Source of the DNA: Micrococcales bacterium
GTDB lineage: Bacteria; Actinomycetota; Actinomycetes; S36-B12; UBA10799
Direction: 5' to 3'
NCBI GenBank assembly: GCA_016719135.1
Contig: JADKAV010000001.1
Span: 248,001-312,000 of the forward strand
DNA length: 64,000 bases
Every line of letters begins with the position of its first letter. The first letter of the stretch is position 1. The position numbers and the translations under genes were made by a program. Positions 17,497-26,129 of this stretch are shown here, in pieces. The notes under the pieces are model-generated. The model was not told where the DNA came from. It ran no database searches and saw only the letters and a list, made by a program, of their open reading frames with translations.

Positions 17497-17585
17497 CTCC
17501 GCTGGCATTACCCAGATCAGGTTGTGTGGGTCGGCCACGCAAACGGTGACCCTCTCAGCCCGGCTGACCCGAGCTCCCCATGTGA
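17497..17585 (-). promoter_or_regulatory. TPP riboswitch (THI-box)
   Basis: On the minus strand the conserved elements appear in order: GGGGAGCTC (P1/P2 side, about 17572-17580), GGGCTGAGAGGG (J2/3 and P3, about 17549-17560), then CTGATCTGGGTAATGCCAG (P4-P5 and the pyrophosphate sensor, about 17502-17520), immediately followed by GGAGGAAAC and the thiB GTG. This matches the RF00059 thi-box consensus. The position next to the ribosome-binding site favours control of translation initiation. Confidence 0.95.
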
Positions 17586-17590
17586 CTCCT

Positions 17591-17596
17591 AGGGTA
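17591..17596 (-). promoter_or_regulatory. Probable -10 element of the thi operon
   Basis: TACCCT on the minus strand lies about 10 bases before the start of the TPP riboswitch, a suitable -10 position. A clear -35 was not seen. Confidence 0.4.
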
Positions 17597-17638
17597 GCGT
17601 GTTCGCGCGAGGGGCCGGTAACGATACCTTTGCCACAC

Positions 17639-18232
17639 ATGGACGCGGAGTGGTTCGGCTACGCCGGAGCGGCGCTGATGACGGCCATGTCGCTGCCACA
17701 GATCGCGCGCATCGTGCGGGACCGCAGCGCGGCCGGGGTGAGCCTTCTTACGTGGACGCTCTTCGTCCTGGCCGGAACCGGTTGGCTGTCCTACGGGCTG
17801 ATCCTGCAGGCACCGGCCATCATCGTCGGCAACCTCACTTTCATCTCCACGACAGTGACGGTGGTGGTTCTGCTGCTGCGGCGCCAGCGTTCCTGGCCCC
17901 TGCTCAGCGCCTCGCTTGTGCCGCTGCTCGCGGTGGCCCTGGCCGTAGCCGCACTGACCCGGTTGCCGGGCGCTGTCGCCTCAAGTCTGGGGGTTCTGCT
18001 CGGCATCGCGACGACGGTTCCGCAGCTGGTCGAGTCAATCGGACGGCGGCGGGCCGGGCTGGTGTCGGAGGTGTCGCTTGCGGCGTTGTTCATGCTGCTG
18101 GCCGGGCAGGCCCTGTGGTTGACGTACGGGCTCACGCGCCCGGACCTACCGATGATCGTGGCGAACGTCGTCGCGGTCACGGTGACCAGCAGCCTGATTG
18201 TGGTGGAGTCCCGAGTTTCTGCGAAGGCGTGA
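17639..18232 (+). CDS. PQ-loop / SWEET-like membrane protein
   Basis: A 197-residue protein with two PQ-loop repeats in one chain, about seven helices. The first motif is AMSLPQIARIVRDRSAAGVS (about 19-38), the second TTVPQLVESIGRRRAGLVSE (about 128-147). Each is followed by SLLTW/SLAAL and WLSYG/WLTYG segments, as in MtN3/SemiSWEET half-transporters. ATG 17639 has TACCTT eight bases upstream and no Shine-Dalgarno sequence, so it is probably leaderless. It is divergent from the thiamine operon; the two promoters share about 50 bases. A sugar or vitamin transport role is possible but not proven by sequence. Confidence 0.85.
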   Translation: MDAEWFGYAGAALMTAMSLPQIARIVRDRSAAGVSLLTWTLFVLAGTGWLSYGLILQAPAIIVGNLTFISTTVTVVVLLLRRQRSWPLLSASLVPLLAVALAVAALTRLPGAVASSLGVLLGIATTVPQLVESIGRRRAGLVSEVSLAALFMLLAGQALWLTYGLTRPDLPMIVANVVAVTVTSSLIVVESRVSAKA

Positions 18233-18235
18233 TGG

Positions 18236-18467
18236 GCCAGATCCGTTGGACTTACGGACAAACGTTGGAGATCGGTACAGCCGTTGGACAACCACGGTCC
18301 GCGCAACTCCAACCCCCGTGCGCAAGTCCAACCCCCGTGCCTAACTCCAACGCCTGCCCGCCCGCGCCCAGATCCGTTGGACATGCGCACACACGTTGGA
18401 GATCCTTACAGCCGTTGGACAACCACGGTCCGCGCAACTCCAACCCCCGTGCCTAACTCCAACCCCG
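18236..18467. repeat. Inverted GTTGGA/TCCAAC array, 19-base period (copies 1 and 2)
   Basis: GTTGGA begins at 18245, 18264 and 18283, and TCCAAC at 18308, 18327 and 18346: exact 19-base steps, with 25 between the inner pair. A second unit repeats this at 18376, 18395, 18414, then 18439 and 18458 (third inverted site missing). Neighbouring bases are also partly shared (GATCGGTACAGCC, ACCACGGTCCGCGCAAC). A further copy lies at 51755-51861. The arms can pair to form large interrupted stems. No coding frame fits. Confidence 0.9.
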
Positions 18468-18472
18468 AACAG

Positions 18473-18491
18473 ATACCCCCTGGGGTATAGT
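18473..18491 (+). promoter_or_regulatory. CsoR-type operator overlapping a TATAGT -10 box
   Basis: ATACCCC-CT-GGGGTAT (18473-18488) is a perfect 7-bp palindrome of the G-tract type bound by CsoR-family repressors (copper or persulfide sensors). Its right arm merges into TATAGT (18486-18491), a good -10 element, six bases before the ATG of the CPVC membrane protein. Repressor binding would occlude RNA polymerase. No csoR gene is present in the window. Confidence 0.75.
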
Positions 18492-18497
18492 GCAGGC

Positions 18498-18989
18498 ATG
18501 CCAACCTGCCCCTTCACGGCGTTTCTCAGCTGGCCCCTCCGGCGATGGATCGTGGCCGCAGCGGTGGCAACGGGCACCTTCTTGCTGCTCGGCCTGAGCA
18601 CCGCGGTGATCCCCAACCCCGTCTTCGGCCGAAGCATCCCGCCGACGAGCTGGGCGATGAACGTGCTGATCGCGACCTCGGTTCTCACCGGGCTGCTCAC
18701 CGCGACATACGTCGCCGCAACAGCTCCGTCCGGGCTCAATCGAAAAGGCACGGCCGGCGCGCTACTGGCATATCTGGCCATCGGCTGCCCCGTGTGCAAC
18801 AAACTGGCACTGATCGTTCTCGGCGCGTCCGGCGCGGTGCAGTTCTTCGCCCCAATGCAGCCCTACCTGGCGGCCGCCGGGATCATCGCGCTCCTGTGGG
18901 CGCTGTCGGTGCGGCTGCGCGGTGAGATGACATGCGGCTGGTCCCCGCCGGTCGATCAACCCACGCAGACCGAACGGCTCGGATCGTGA
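18498..18989 (+). CDS. Membrane protein with conserved GCPVCNK motif (Rv0970-like)
   Basis: A 163-residue protein with about four helices, starting MPTCPFTAFLSWPLRRW. The hallmark is AIGCPVCNKLALIVLGASGA near residues 97-116, a C-x2-C at a membrane edge, as I recall in mycobacterial Rv0970, which sits in the copper-responsive csoR operon. Here the promoter carries a CsoR-type operator, supporting a link to copper or reactive sulfur stress. ATG 18498 is six bases after TATAGT and lacks a Shine-Dalgarno sequence, so it is leaderless. Its stop overlaps the TDT exporter GTG by four bases. The biochemical role is not known. Confidence 0.8.
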   Translation: MPTCPFTAFLSWPLRRWIVAAAVATGTFLLLGLSTAVIPNPVFGRSIPPTSWAMNVLIATSVLTGLLTATYVAATAPSGLNRKGTAGALLAYLAIGCPVCNKLALIVLGASGAVQFFAPMQPYLAAAGIIALLWALSVRLRGEMTCGWSPPVDQPTQTERLGS

Positions 18990-20005
18990 GTTTCCGCCTC
19001 GACTCGTTCGCGCCCAACTGGGGGGCGTCGGTGATGGGCACCTCCGTGGTCGCGGTCGCCACCGCGGCCATCGGTTGGCCGGTGTGGATCTCCCGGACAC
19101 TGCTCATACTCGCCTCGCTGGTGGCCGTGGTCGTAGTCGTGGTCACCGGCGCCCGGTGGATCCGGCACCGGGAGTTGGCTTTGGCTGACCTGCGCCATCC
19201 GATCAAGGGTGGAATGACGGCCACTGTTGCTGGTGGCCTGCTCGCCTGGGCCGTGGCGATCGGGCGGATCGGGGCGGGATGGCTGCCCGATGGCCTCGTG
19301 ACCGGCGCTGTCGCCGTGCTGACCGTGGCCGGTGCAGTGCTCGCGCTCATGATCGGGTGGGCATTCATGACCAACCTGTTCACCAACCAGAGCACCCCCA
19401 CCGAACACATCAGTGGCGCTTGGTTCATCCCGCCGGTGGTGACGATCATCATCCCGCTCGCACTGGTTCCGCTGGCTCTTGAACTGCCCGACATCTCCGC
19501 GGACCTGTTGGCACTCGGATGGGGCTTCCTGGGGATGGGGGCCGTTCTCTACTTCGTGGTGACCGCGGTGCTGTTCCTGCGCACCGTGTCCCACCCGCTA
19601 CCACCAGACGCCCTGGCGCCGACGCTGTTCATCGGGATGGGTCCTGCCGGGCTCATGGGACTGGACATGGTGCGCCTCGCACAGGCCTCCGGGAACCCTG
19701 GACTGGTCGACGCGATGACGCCGCTGGCCACCATGATGTGGGGCTTCGGCTTCTGGTGGATGATCGCGTCCCTACTGGTGATCCGACGCGGTTACGGACG
19801 ACTGCCCTTCTCGCTGTCCTGGTGGGGGTTCGTGTTCCCATTCGGGGCGTGGACCGTCGCGACCAGCGTGCTGGCTCAAACCTGGGACTCGGGTCTGTTC
19901 GACGTGATGGCCTGGATCGCGACCGTGCTCCTGGTCGCTCTGTGGCTGATGACCTCCATCAACACCCTCGCCGGGATCCGGCGTGGAACCATCTGGGCGC
20001 ACTGA
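18986..20005 (+). CDS. TDT/SLAC1-family transporter
   Basis: A 339-residue membrane protein with about ten helices. The N-terminus FRLDSFAPNWGASVMGTSVV is the diagnostic opening of the tellurite-resistance/dicarboxylate (TDT) family, which includes sulfite exporters (Ssu1), malate transporters (Mae1) and SLAC1 anion channels. The segment PTLFIGMGPAGLMGLDMV in the second half also fits. The GTG start lies in the stop of the CPVC protein (GTGA overlap), so both are driven from the CsoR-type promoter. Given that context, export of a sulfur oxyanion or similar species is a reasonable but untested guess. Confidence 0.85.
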   Translation: MSFRLDSFAPNWGASVMGTSVVAVATAAIGWPVWISRTLLILASLVAVVVVVVTGARWIRHRELALADLRHPIKGGMTATVAGGLLAWAVAIGRIGAGWLPDGLVTGAVAVLTVAGAVLALMIGWAFMTNLFTNQSTPTEHISGAWFIPPVVTIIIPLALVPLALELPDISADLLALGWGFLGMGAVLYFVVTAVLFLRTVSHPLPPDALAPTLFIGMGPAGLMGLDMVRLAQASGNPGLVDAMTPLATMMWGFGFWWMIASLLVIRRGYGRLPFSLSWWGFVFPFGAWTVATSVLAQTWDSGLFDVMAWIATVLLVALWLMTSINTLAGIRRGTIWAH

Positions 20006-20036
20006 CCGGACGCAGGCACTGACCGGACGCAGTCGC

Positions 20037-22574
20037 TCACTCGGTGGCGATGGCGTCCAGGATGTCCAGGCGAGCGGCACGGCGGGCGGGCAGGGCGGCG
20101 GCGAACACGCCTAGCAGCACCGCCAGCACCAGGATGACCACAACCGTGGTCACCGGGATCACCAGGATCTCGATCCCGTCCCCGGATAGCGACTGCCGCA
20201 GACTCACCCCTGCGATCAGGCCGACGAGAACGCCGACCACGGCCCCGGTCACCGCGACCAATACCGCTTCCCACCGGATCATGCGCCGCACTTGTCGCCG
20301 TGAAAGGCCCACCGCGCGCAGCAGGCCGATCTCACGGGTGCGTTCCAGCACCGACAGGGCCATCGTGTTGACCACCCCGAGAGCGGCGATGACGATCGAC
20401 AGCCCCAGCATCCCGTAGATGAGATAGAGCAGTTGGTTGATCTGCGAGGTGTTCTGCTCCTTGATCGACGCCTGGTCCAGCACCTGCAACAGCGGGTTCT
20501 GGTCGGTCACCTGCTCGACCTGCGGAAGAGCGGCCGCCGGATCGGCATCCGGCTGCAGAGTCACGTACAGAAGCGTGTCCTGGGACGCCCCGCCGACCGA
20601 TCGATAGTCCTCCTTCGGAATGATCAGGCCGCCGAGCAACCCGGCATCGGTCGGCTCGAACGTTCCTTCCATCGTGAACCCGCGGGTCTGCCCGGAGGGG
20701 AACAGCACACTGACGCGATCCCCGACGGACACCCCGGCGGACTCCGCCCACTCGACGTCGGCGATGGCTGTGCCCTGAGTCAGGTCGTCGATGGTCCCGG
20801 TGGAGACCTGCAGATCGAAGGCCGAGGTCACCGGCCCCCCGCCCATGGCGGTGATGAGTTGGTCCTCCCCGTCGACCCGGGCGGGACCCTGCGACTGCGA
20901 GACCACGTATTCCACATCGGGGACCTCACGCAGCTGGTCGGCGATCTGGGTGCTGAACGGGTTGCCCGTTTGGGTGGCCACGATGTAGTCGGCACCGAAC
21001 GCCCGGTCGATCAGATCGTTGATGGATTCGCGTGCGGAGGCCACGACGACCGCAACGGTGGTGACAAGGGCCAGTCCGATCAGCAGCGCCGACGCGGTGG
21101 CCGCCACCCGCCGCGGGCCACGGGCGGCGTTGCGTCCAGCCAGTTGACCAGAGACTCCGCCGGCCTGCATGACGGTGGTGGCCATGCGCGCGGCTCCCAT
21201 CGCAAGCACGGGAGCAAGGAACACTGTGGCAACCAGCAGCCCCAGCGCCGCGAAGGCGACCCGCGCGACGTTGGGGGTGTCGGAGAACGCTCCCACCAGC
21301 CCCACCCCGGAAACGATCAGCAGGATCAGGCCCACGATCGTGCGGACCTTCCCGGGCCGCTCGACCGGCGTGGCCGACTCCCGCAACGCGGCCAGTGGCG
21401 GGGTCCGGGCAGCACGCACGGCCGGCAACAGGGCAGAGGCAACCGTCACCACGACGGCCAGCACCAGCGCCCACACGACCGCCTGCGCGGTCAGCGCGAC
21501 CCCCGATGTCAGCGACAGACCGATCTGCTTGAGCAATGCTGTGAGCCCGAGCGCCAAGCCATAACCCAGGGCGATCCCGATCGCCGCGGCCACCAGCGCC
21601 AGGACCACGGCCTCCAGGAGCACGGAGATGAGAACTTGCCTGCGTGATGCCCCCACCGCCCGCAGCAACGCCATCTCCTTGCCCCGCTGGGCGACCAGCA
21701 TGGCGAACGTGTTGTAGATCAGGAACGCGGCGACGAACAGCGAGATCCCAGAGAAGCCGAGCAGCACGTAGGTGATGAAACCCAGACCCTGCCGCAACGC
21801 CGAGGACTGCTCCTCGACCTGCTGATCGCGGGTCTGGACCGTCCATCCGGTCCCGAGTTCGGCGGCGATGGCATCAGCCACCTCCTGGTCACTGATGCCG
21901 TCGTCCACGGCCACTTCAACCGACTGCCATTGACCGGGCTCGCCGAACAACTCCTGAGCGCGCTCGGGGGTGAAGGCGGTGATCGTGGCCCCGGCCAGCC
22001 CCCCGGTCTCCCCGTACCGGAAGACCCCCACCAGGGTGACGGTGAGCGACCCGGTGGGTGTGACCATCCGGACCTCATCGCCGACCGGAACCTCAAGTTT
22101 GGGGAACGTCACCTCGTCCACCACGATCTCGTCGTCGGCCTGTGGCGCGCTGCCCTGCGTGATCGTCGCCACGGACAGCGCGGGATCCGGCTGCCAGTTG
22201 ACGCCCAGGGCCGGCGGACCGTTACCGCCCACCACGTCGCCCTGCGCGTCCAGCAGGTACGCACCGTTCTGGAAGACGGCCCCAGCCGCAGCTTTCACAC
22301 CGGGTAACCCGGCCACCTCGTCGACGGTGTCCTGCGAGATCAGCAGGGCCGCGTCGTCACCGGTGTTCTGGGTGATGTCCTCGGCGACCGCGGTGGTGCG
22401 CGTGACCAGCACATCCTGGGAGCCGCTCTCGAAGATGTCGGTGAAGGTGCGGTCCAGTGCGTTGGTCAGCATCAGCATCCCGGTGATGAAAGCCACACCC
22501 AGGAATACCGCCGCGGCGGTCAGCAACAGACGCAGTTTGTGCGCACCGAGGCTGCGCAAAGCAATTGTGAACAT
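20037..22574 (-). CDS. FtsX-like (MacB-type) ABC transporter permease, double domain
   Basis: An 845-residue permease with two FtsX domains. The N-terminal anchor starts MFTIALRSLGAHKLRLLLTA. A roughly 200-residue extracytoplasmic MacB_PCD-like domain follows (residues 45-245). FtsX helices come next (LRAVGASRRQVLISVLLEAV near 310), then a second anchor (RNAARGPRRVAATASALLIG), a second periplasmic domain and terminal FtsX helices containing LLRAVGLSRRQVRRMI. The ATG lies seven bases after TATTCT with no Shine-Dalgarno sequence, suggesting leaderless translation. Such permeases normally have a LolD/MacB-type ATPase beside them; none is in the window. Substrate unknown: lipoproteins, lipids or peptides are typical. 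Confidence 0.88.
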   Translation of the reverse strand: MFTIALRSLGAHKLRLLLTAAAVFLGVAFITGMLMLTNALDRTFTDIFESGSQDVLVTRTTAVAEDITQNTGDDAALLISQDTVDEVAGLPGVKAAAGAVFQNGAYLLDAQGDVVGGNGPPALGVNWQPDPALSVATITQGSAPQADDEIVVDEVTFPKLEVPVGDEVRMVTPTGSLTVTLVGVFRYGETGGLAGATITAFTPERAQELFGEPGQWQSVEVAVDDGISDQEVADAIAAELGTGWTVQTRDQQVEEQSSALRQGLGFITYVLLGFSGISLFVAAFLIYNTFAMLVAQRGKEMALLRAVGASRRQVLISVLLEAVVLALVAAAIGIALGYGLALGLTALLKQIGLSLTSGVALTAQAVVWALVLAVVVTVASALLPAVRAARTPPLAALRESATPVERPGKVRTIVGLILLIVSGVGLVGAFSDTPNVARVAFAALGLLVATVFLAPVLAMGAARMATTVMQAGGVSGQLAGRNAARGPRRVAATASALLIGLALVTTVAVVVASARESINDLIDRAFGADYIVATQTGNPFSTQIADQLREVPDVEYVVSQSQGPARVDGEDQLITAMGGGPVTSAFDLQVSTGTIDDLTQGTAIADVEWAESAGVSVGDRVSVLFPSGQTRGFTMEGTFEPTDAGLLGGLIIPKEDYRSVGGASQDTLLYVTLQPDADPAAALPQVEQVTDQNPLLQVLDQASIKEQNTSQINQLLYLIYGMLGLSIVIAALGVVNTMALSVLERTREIGLLRAVGLSRRQVRRMIRWEAVLVAVTGAVVGVLVGLIAGVSLRQSLSGDGIEILVIPVTTVVVILVLAVLLGVFAAALPARRAARLDILDAIATE

Positions 22575-22628
22575 TGCTTCGAGAATAGTCGTGTTGTTCG
22601 GATCCGCCCGGTGTGAGGGCAGCGGGGC

Positions 22629-24494
22629 TCAGGGCTGCGGTTGGGTGCCGTCGCCTTTGAGCGCATCGCGGATGGTCGCCACGTAGGCCCGTATGCCATC
22701 GGTGGTCAGGTGGGTTCCGTCGTAGACGAAGTACTCCCGGTGCCCCTCGGAGGCGGCCTCCCAGTCGGCGATGCGCACATTGTCGAACTGCTTGGCCATC
22801 CCGTTGATGTTCCGGTTGGAGTCGTCCATCCAGGAGTTCGGCGTGTGCACGGTGACCAGCACCACGTCGCGGTCGCGCAGGCCCTCGAGGGTGTTCTTGA
22901 GCATGTCCCAGTACGCCGTGCCGTTGGTCCCGGGGTGGATGACGACGACGTCCTGCAACTGCCCGGCCGCTTTGCGGGCGTTGATGCGTTCGACGATCTG
23001 CGGGAACTGCCGGGAGACCGCCGCATCCACCGTGACCTTGAACGCGCTCTCCAGCGCACCCGTGGCCCCCAGCATGACCGAGTCACCGATGGCGGTCATC
23101 GGGCGCTTGGACAAGTCAGCGCCCACGATCGGGGGCCGGTCGTCGGACGGTTCGGGTTCATCGTTCGTGGCCGCGGCCGGTTCGGCCGTCAGATCCTGTC
23201 CCACCTCGGTGCGACCGCCGAGGTAGTCCGAAGCGTTGGGCGCCGGGATCGCGGCCAGCGCGGCGCCGGTTGCGAAGACCAGTCCGGCCGCAGCGGCGAC
23301 CGCTGCGGCCACCCGGGCACTGGCAGTGGCCACCCCGGCTTCCCGCCAGCGATGCCACGTCGCCGACAGCGCGCCGTGCCGGATCGGGATCTCCAGGTAG
23401 CGGTAGGACAGTTCGGCAACCCCGAACGTGAGGGCCATCCGCAGGATCCAGGCGGGCACCCCGTCGAAGGGCAGGTCGATGCCGGGACGGGTCACCACGA
23501 AAATCGGCCAGTGGTACAGGTACAGCCCGTAGGAACGCTCGCCGATGTACCGCATCGGCTGGGTCGCGAGCAGCCGGCCGAACGAGATGGCCGGGTGACA
23601 GGCCAGCGCCACGATGGCCGCCGAGGCCGCGGACACCACCAGGAAGCCACCACGGTACAGCCACGTGCTGTCCTCCCCGACGCGGTGGAAAATCGAGAAC
23701 AGCACGAACACCGCGCCGAGCGCTGCGGCCCACAGCACGACCTTGGCTGGGGCGGCCACATTGCGGGAGAGTGCGCCTGGCCGCCAGACGGTGGCCAGCG
23801 CGGCCCCCAGCAACAGACCCATCGCGTGGGTGTCAGTCCCGAAGTACAGCCTGCTGGCGTCGCCGGCCTCAGGAACGTTCCACACCAGCGAGCCGAGGGC
23901 CATAAGCACGGTGGAGACCAGCGACACGATCAGGGCGACCCGGCCGACCCCCGGGCGTCCACGCCACCGGTAGAGGAAGACCAGAATCAACGGCCACAGC
24001 AAGTAGAACTGTTCCTCCACCGCCAGTGACCACAGATGCTGCAGCATCGGCGGTCGGCCCATCGCCTCGAAGTACGACAGGTCCTGGACGACGTACCACC
24101 AGTTGGTCACGTACAACATCGAGGAGATGGCGTCCTGCCGGAACTGCGCGGCGGCGTCGCGGGCGAACAACAGCACCAGCACCGAGGACAGGGCCAACGT
24201 GGCGAGCAGAGCCGGTAACAGGCGTCTTGCCCGGCGCAGGTAGAACTGCCCGAACGACACTGCCGAGGTCCGCTCGATCTCCTGCAGCAGCAGACTGCTG
24301 ATCAGGAAGCCCGAGAGCACGAAGAAGACGTCGACCCCGAGGAATCCGCCGGGCACCCCCGCCACGCCCGAGTGGTAGAGCAGCACCGCGAGCACCGCGA
24401 TCGCACGAATCCCGTCGAGGCCGGGGATGTACCCCATGGGCGGGGCGGCGCGACGCGCGTCGGTCTGGTGCCGGGGCACAACCGCAACTGACAC
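22629..24494 (-). CDS. Acyltransferase 3 / SGNH fusion (OatA-like O-acetyltransferase)
   Basis: A 621-residue membrane enzyme. Residues about 20-400 form the ten-helix acyltransferase-3 domain: GYIPGLDGIRAIAVLAVLLY, FFVLSGFLISSLLL and LWSLAVEEQFYLLWP. A C-terminal extracytoplasmic SGNH domain has block I GDSVMLGATGALE, a block III-like GTNGTAY, and the catalytic pair in DGTHLTTDG. The architecture is that of OatA-type enzymes that O-acetylate cell-wall glycans or surface polysaccharides. GTG 24494 is preceded by GAAGAGG at six bases; ATG 24437 is an alternative start. Longer upstream readings lack signals. It lies downstream of no obvious partner. Confidence 0.88.
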   Translation of the reverse strand: MSVAVVPRHQTDARRAAPPMGYIPGLDGIRAIAVLAVLLYHSGVAGVPGGFLGVDVFFVLSGFLISSLLLQEIERTSAVSFGQFYLRRARRLLPALLATLALSSVLVLLFARDAAAQFRQDAISSMLYVTNWWYVVQDLSYFEAMGRPPMLQHLWSLAVEEQFYLLWPLILVFLYRWRGRPGVGRVALIVSLVSTVLMALGSLVWNVPEAGDASRLYFGTDTHAMGLLLGAALATVWRPGALSRNVAAPAKVVLWAAALGAVFVLFSIFHRVGEDSTWLYRGGFLVVSAASAAIVALACHPAISFGRLLATQPMRYIGERSYGLYLYHWPIFVVTRPGIDLPFDGVPAWILRMALTFGVAELSYRYLEIPIRHGALSATWHRWREAGVATASARVAAAVAAAAGLVFATGAALAAIPAPNASDYLGGRTEVGQDLTAEPAAATNDEPEPSDDRPPIVGADLSKRPMTAIGDSVMLGATGALESAFKVTVDAAVSRQFPQIVERINARKAAGQLQDVVVIHPGTNGTAYWDMLKNTLEGLRDRDVVLVTVHTPNSWMDDSNRNINGMAKQFDNVRIADWEAASEGHREYFVYDGTHLTTDGIRAYVATIRDALKGDGTQPQP

Positions 24495-24643
24495 CGCAAC
24501 CTCTTCCGCGAATGCTGAGACTTCATGGTACGCAGCAGATCCGGCACGACGGCGCAGAACTCGCCCGTGGCGGCCCGGCGGAATCCGCGGATCGGCCGAA
24601 CGGACCCTGTGCACAGCCCTATCCGATGCAGTTCAATACCCCC

Positions 24644-25893
24644 ATGTCTGTTCGTCTGCCGGTCATCGTGTGCGTGCTGGCGATCGCCGTCCTGGCGGTG
24701 GGCCCGGCGGCCGCGGATCCCGTGGTCGACGGACGGTTCGCGGTCAGCGGAGTCGGAACGAACAACCAGATCACGACCGGGCCCGGACGCCAACGTGTGG
24801 GTCACGCTGGACGCGACCAATGACGTGGCCAGGATCGCCCCGGATGGGACGGTCACGCAGTTCAACCCGGTCAACCTGAACAGTCCCACGGGGATCACCG
24901 CAGGCCCGGACGGCAACCTCTGGGTGACCCAGCCCGGTGGCGTCGCCAGGTTCTCACCGACCAACCCCGACGCCGCGGTGGCATTCGCCGTCGCCGACAT
25001 CGCCGATCCGCGGGCGATCACCGTCGGGCCCGACGGCAACCTCTGGACCGCGTCCGGAGACAAAGTCATCAAATTCCCGGCCGCGAATCCCGCAGGGCCC
25101 CTGGTCCTCAGCAGCCACCGGCGTCTCGGGGCCCGCTGGATCACCCCGGGTTCTGACGGCAACCTGTGGGTGGCGGACTTCGGCGGCCAGCAGATCGTGC
25201 GTGTCACAACCGGCGGGGTGGGCACGGCCTTCCCGACCGGTGGAGGTCCGCAAGGTGTGGTCGGCGGTCCTGGCTCGCAGGTGGCCTACAGCAACCCCAG
25301 GGCCGCCGTACCGCAGACCGTCGGGCGGGTCCAGGCACCAGGCTCGCCGCAGACCACCGACACCCCGTTGTCCGACCCGTTCGGCGTCGCGTACGGCGGC
25401 GACGGGGCGTACTGGTTCGCGCAGTTCGCGACCAACGACCTCGGCCGGTTGACGCCCGGAGGGGAGTACTCACGGCTGCCCCTGGATGCGGGCACCGGCC
25501 CCCGACAGATCACCGCCGGACCGGGCAACACGTTGTGGGTGACCCTGGACCTCACCGAGCAGGTGGCGCGGGTCAGCGGTGTGTCTGCTGCGCCACCGCC
25601 GCCGGAGCCGCAGCCGGTGGTGCCGCTGCAGACCCGCATCACCAAGGCGCCGAAGAAGGTCGTCCCGACCAAGCGATCCAAGGCCCGGGTGAAAGTACGG
25701 TTCACGGGAACACCGGGTGCGAGTTTTCAGTGCCGACTGGCGAAGAAACCGCTGAAGAAGTGGCGCACATGCGCATCGCCGAAGGTGCCTTAAGGTCAAG
25801 CCGGGTCGCTACCGGTTACGGGTGCGAGCGGTCCTCGACGGGGTCAAGGACACCACGCCAGCCAAGGCCCGGTTCCGGGTCGTGCGCCGCTGA
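24644..25893 (+). pseudogene. Secreted Vgb-like beta-propeller protein, two frameshifts
   Basis: ATG 24644 starts a signal peptide, MSVRLPVIVCVLAIAVLAVG followed by PAAADP. The reading then shifts at 24785 (extra G in CCCGGAC) into a frame with five-bladed propeller repeats: ITAGPDGNLWVTQPGG, ITVGPDGNLWTASGD, PGSDGNLWVADFGGQ, VAYGGDGAYWFAQF and ITAGPGNTLWVTLD, the virginiamycin B lyase pattern. A basic Ig-like tail (ITKAPKKVVPTKRSKARVKV) follows. A second +1 shift near 25788 restores a tail ending KPGRYRLRV...VVRR with TGA at 25891-25893. All three frames are needed to read one protein. It lies in a region rich in indels, so sequencing error is as likely as true decay. Confidence 0.8.
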
Positions 25894-25948
25894 TACGAGG
25901 CGCTTCCGCGCGGTTGGCGAGCGCTCGCTCCCCGCACTTCGGGCACTT

Positions 25949-26090
25949 CCTTTCGGTGAAAACACGACCAGTCGCTGGTCGGATCTTCACCGAAAGGCCG
26001 CCTCGGTGTTCGCGGGGCACCGGCTGGAGCTACCCCGCCCGACCTACCACCAGCGTCACCGGACTGAGCCAACCCCCTGACTCCCCCGAA
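25949..26090. repeat. Dispersed hairpin element, copy A
   Basis: An imperfect hairpin with 23-base arms (25949-25971 and 25975-25997, loop TCG): CCTTTCGGTGAA...CGACCAG against CTGGTCG...TTCACCGAAAGG. Then, 82 bases later, ACTCCCCC and AAATCCGA (26080-26096). The same hairpin and trailing motif recur at 61331-61463. Both copies lie between convergent genes. No coding function is supported. Confidence 0.8.
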
Positions 26091-26129
26091 ATCCGAGGAG
26101 CCCTTACGAGGAGGTGTGCGCCCCCCGTC

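Noticed and set aside
18245..18463. CRISPR array
   Set aside because: Repeat units are 19 bases apart with no unique spacers, the two halves are inverted, and no cas gene is in the window.
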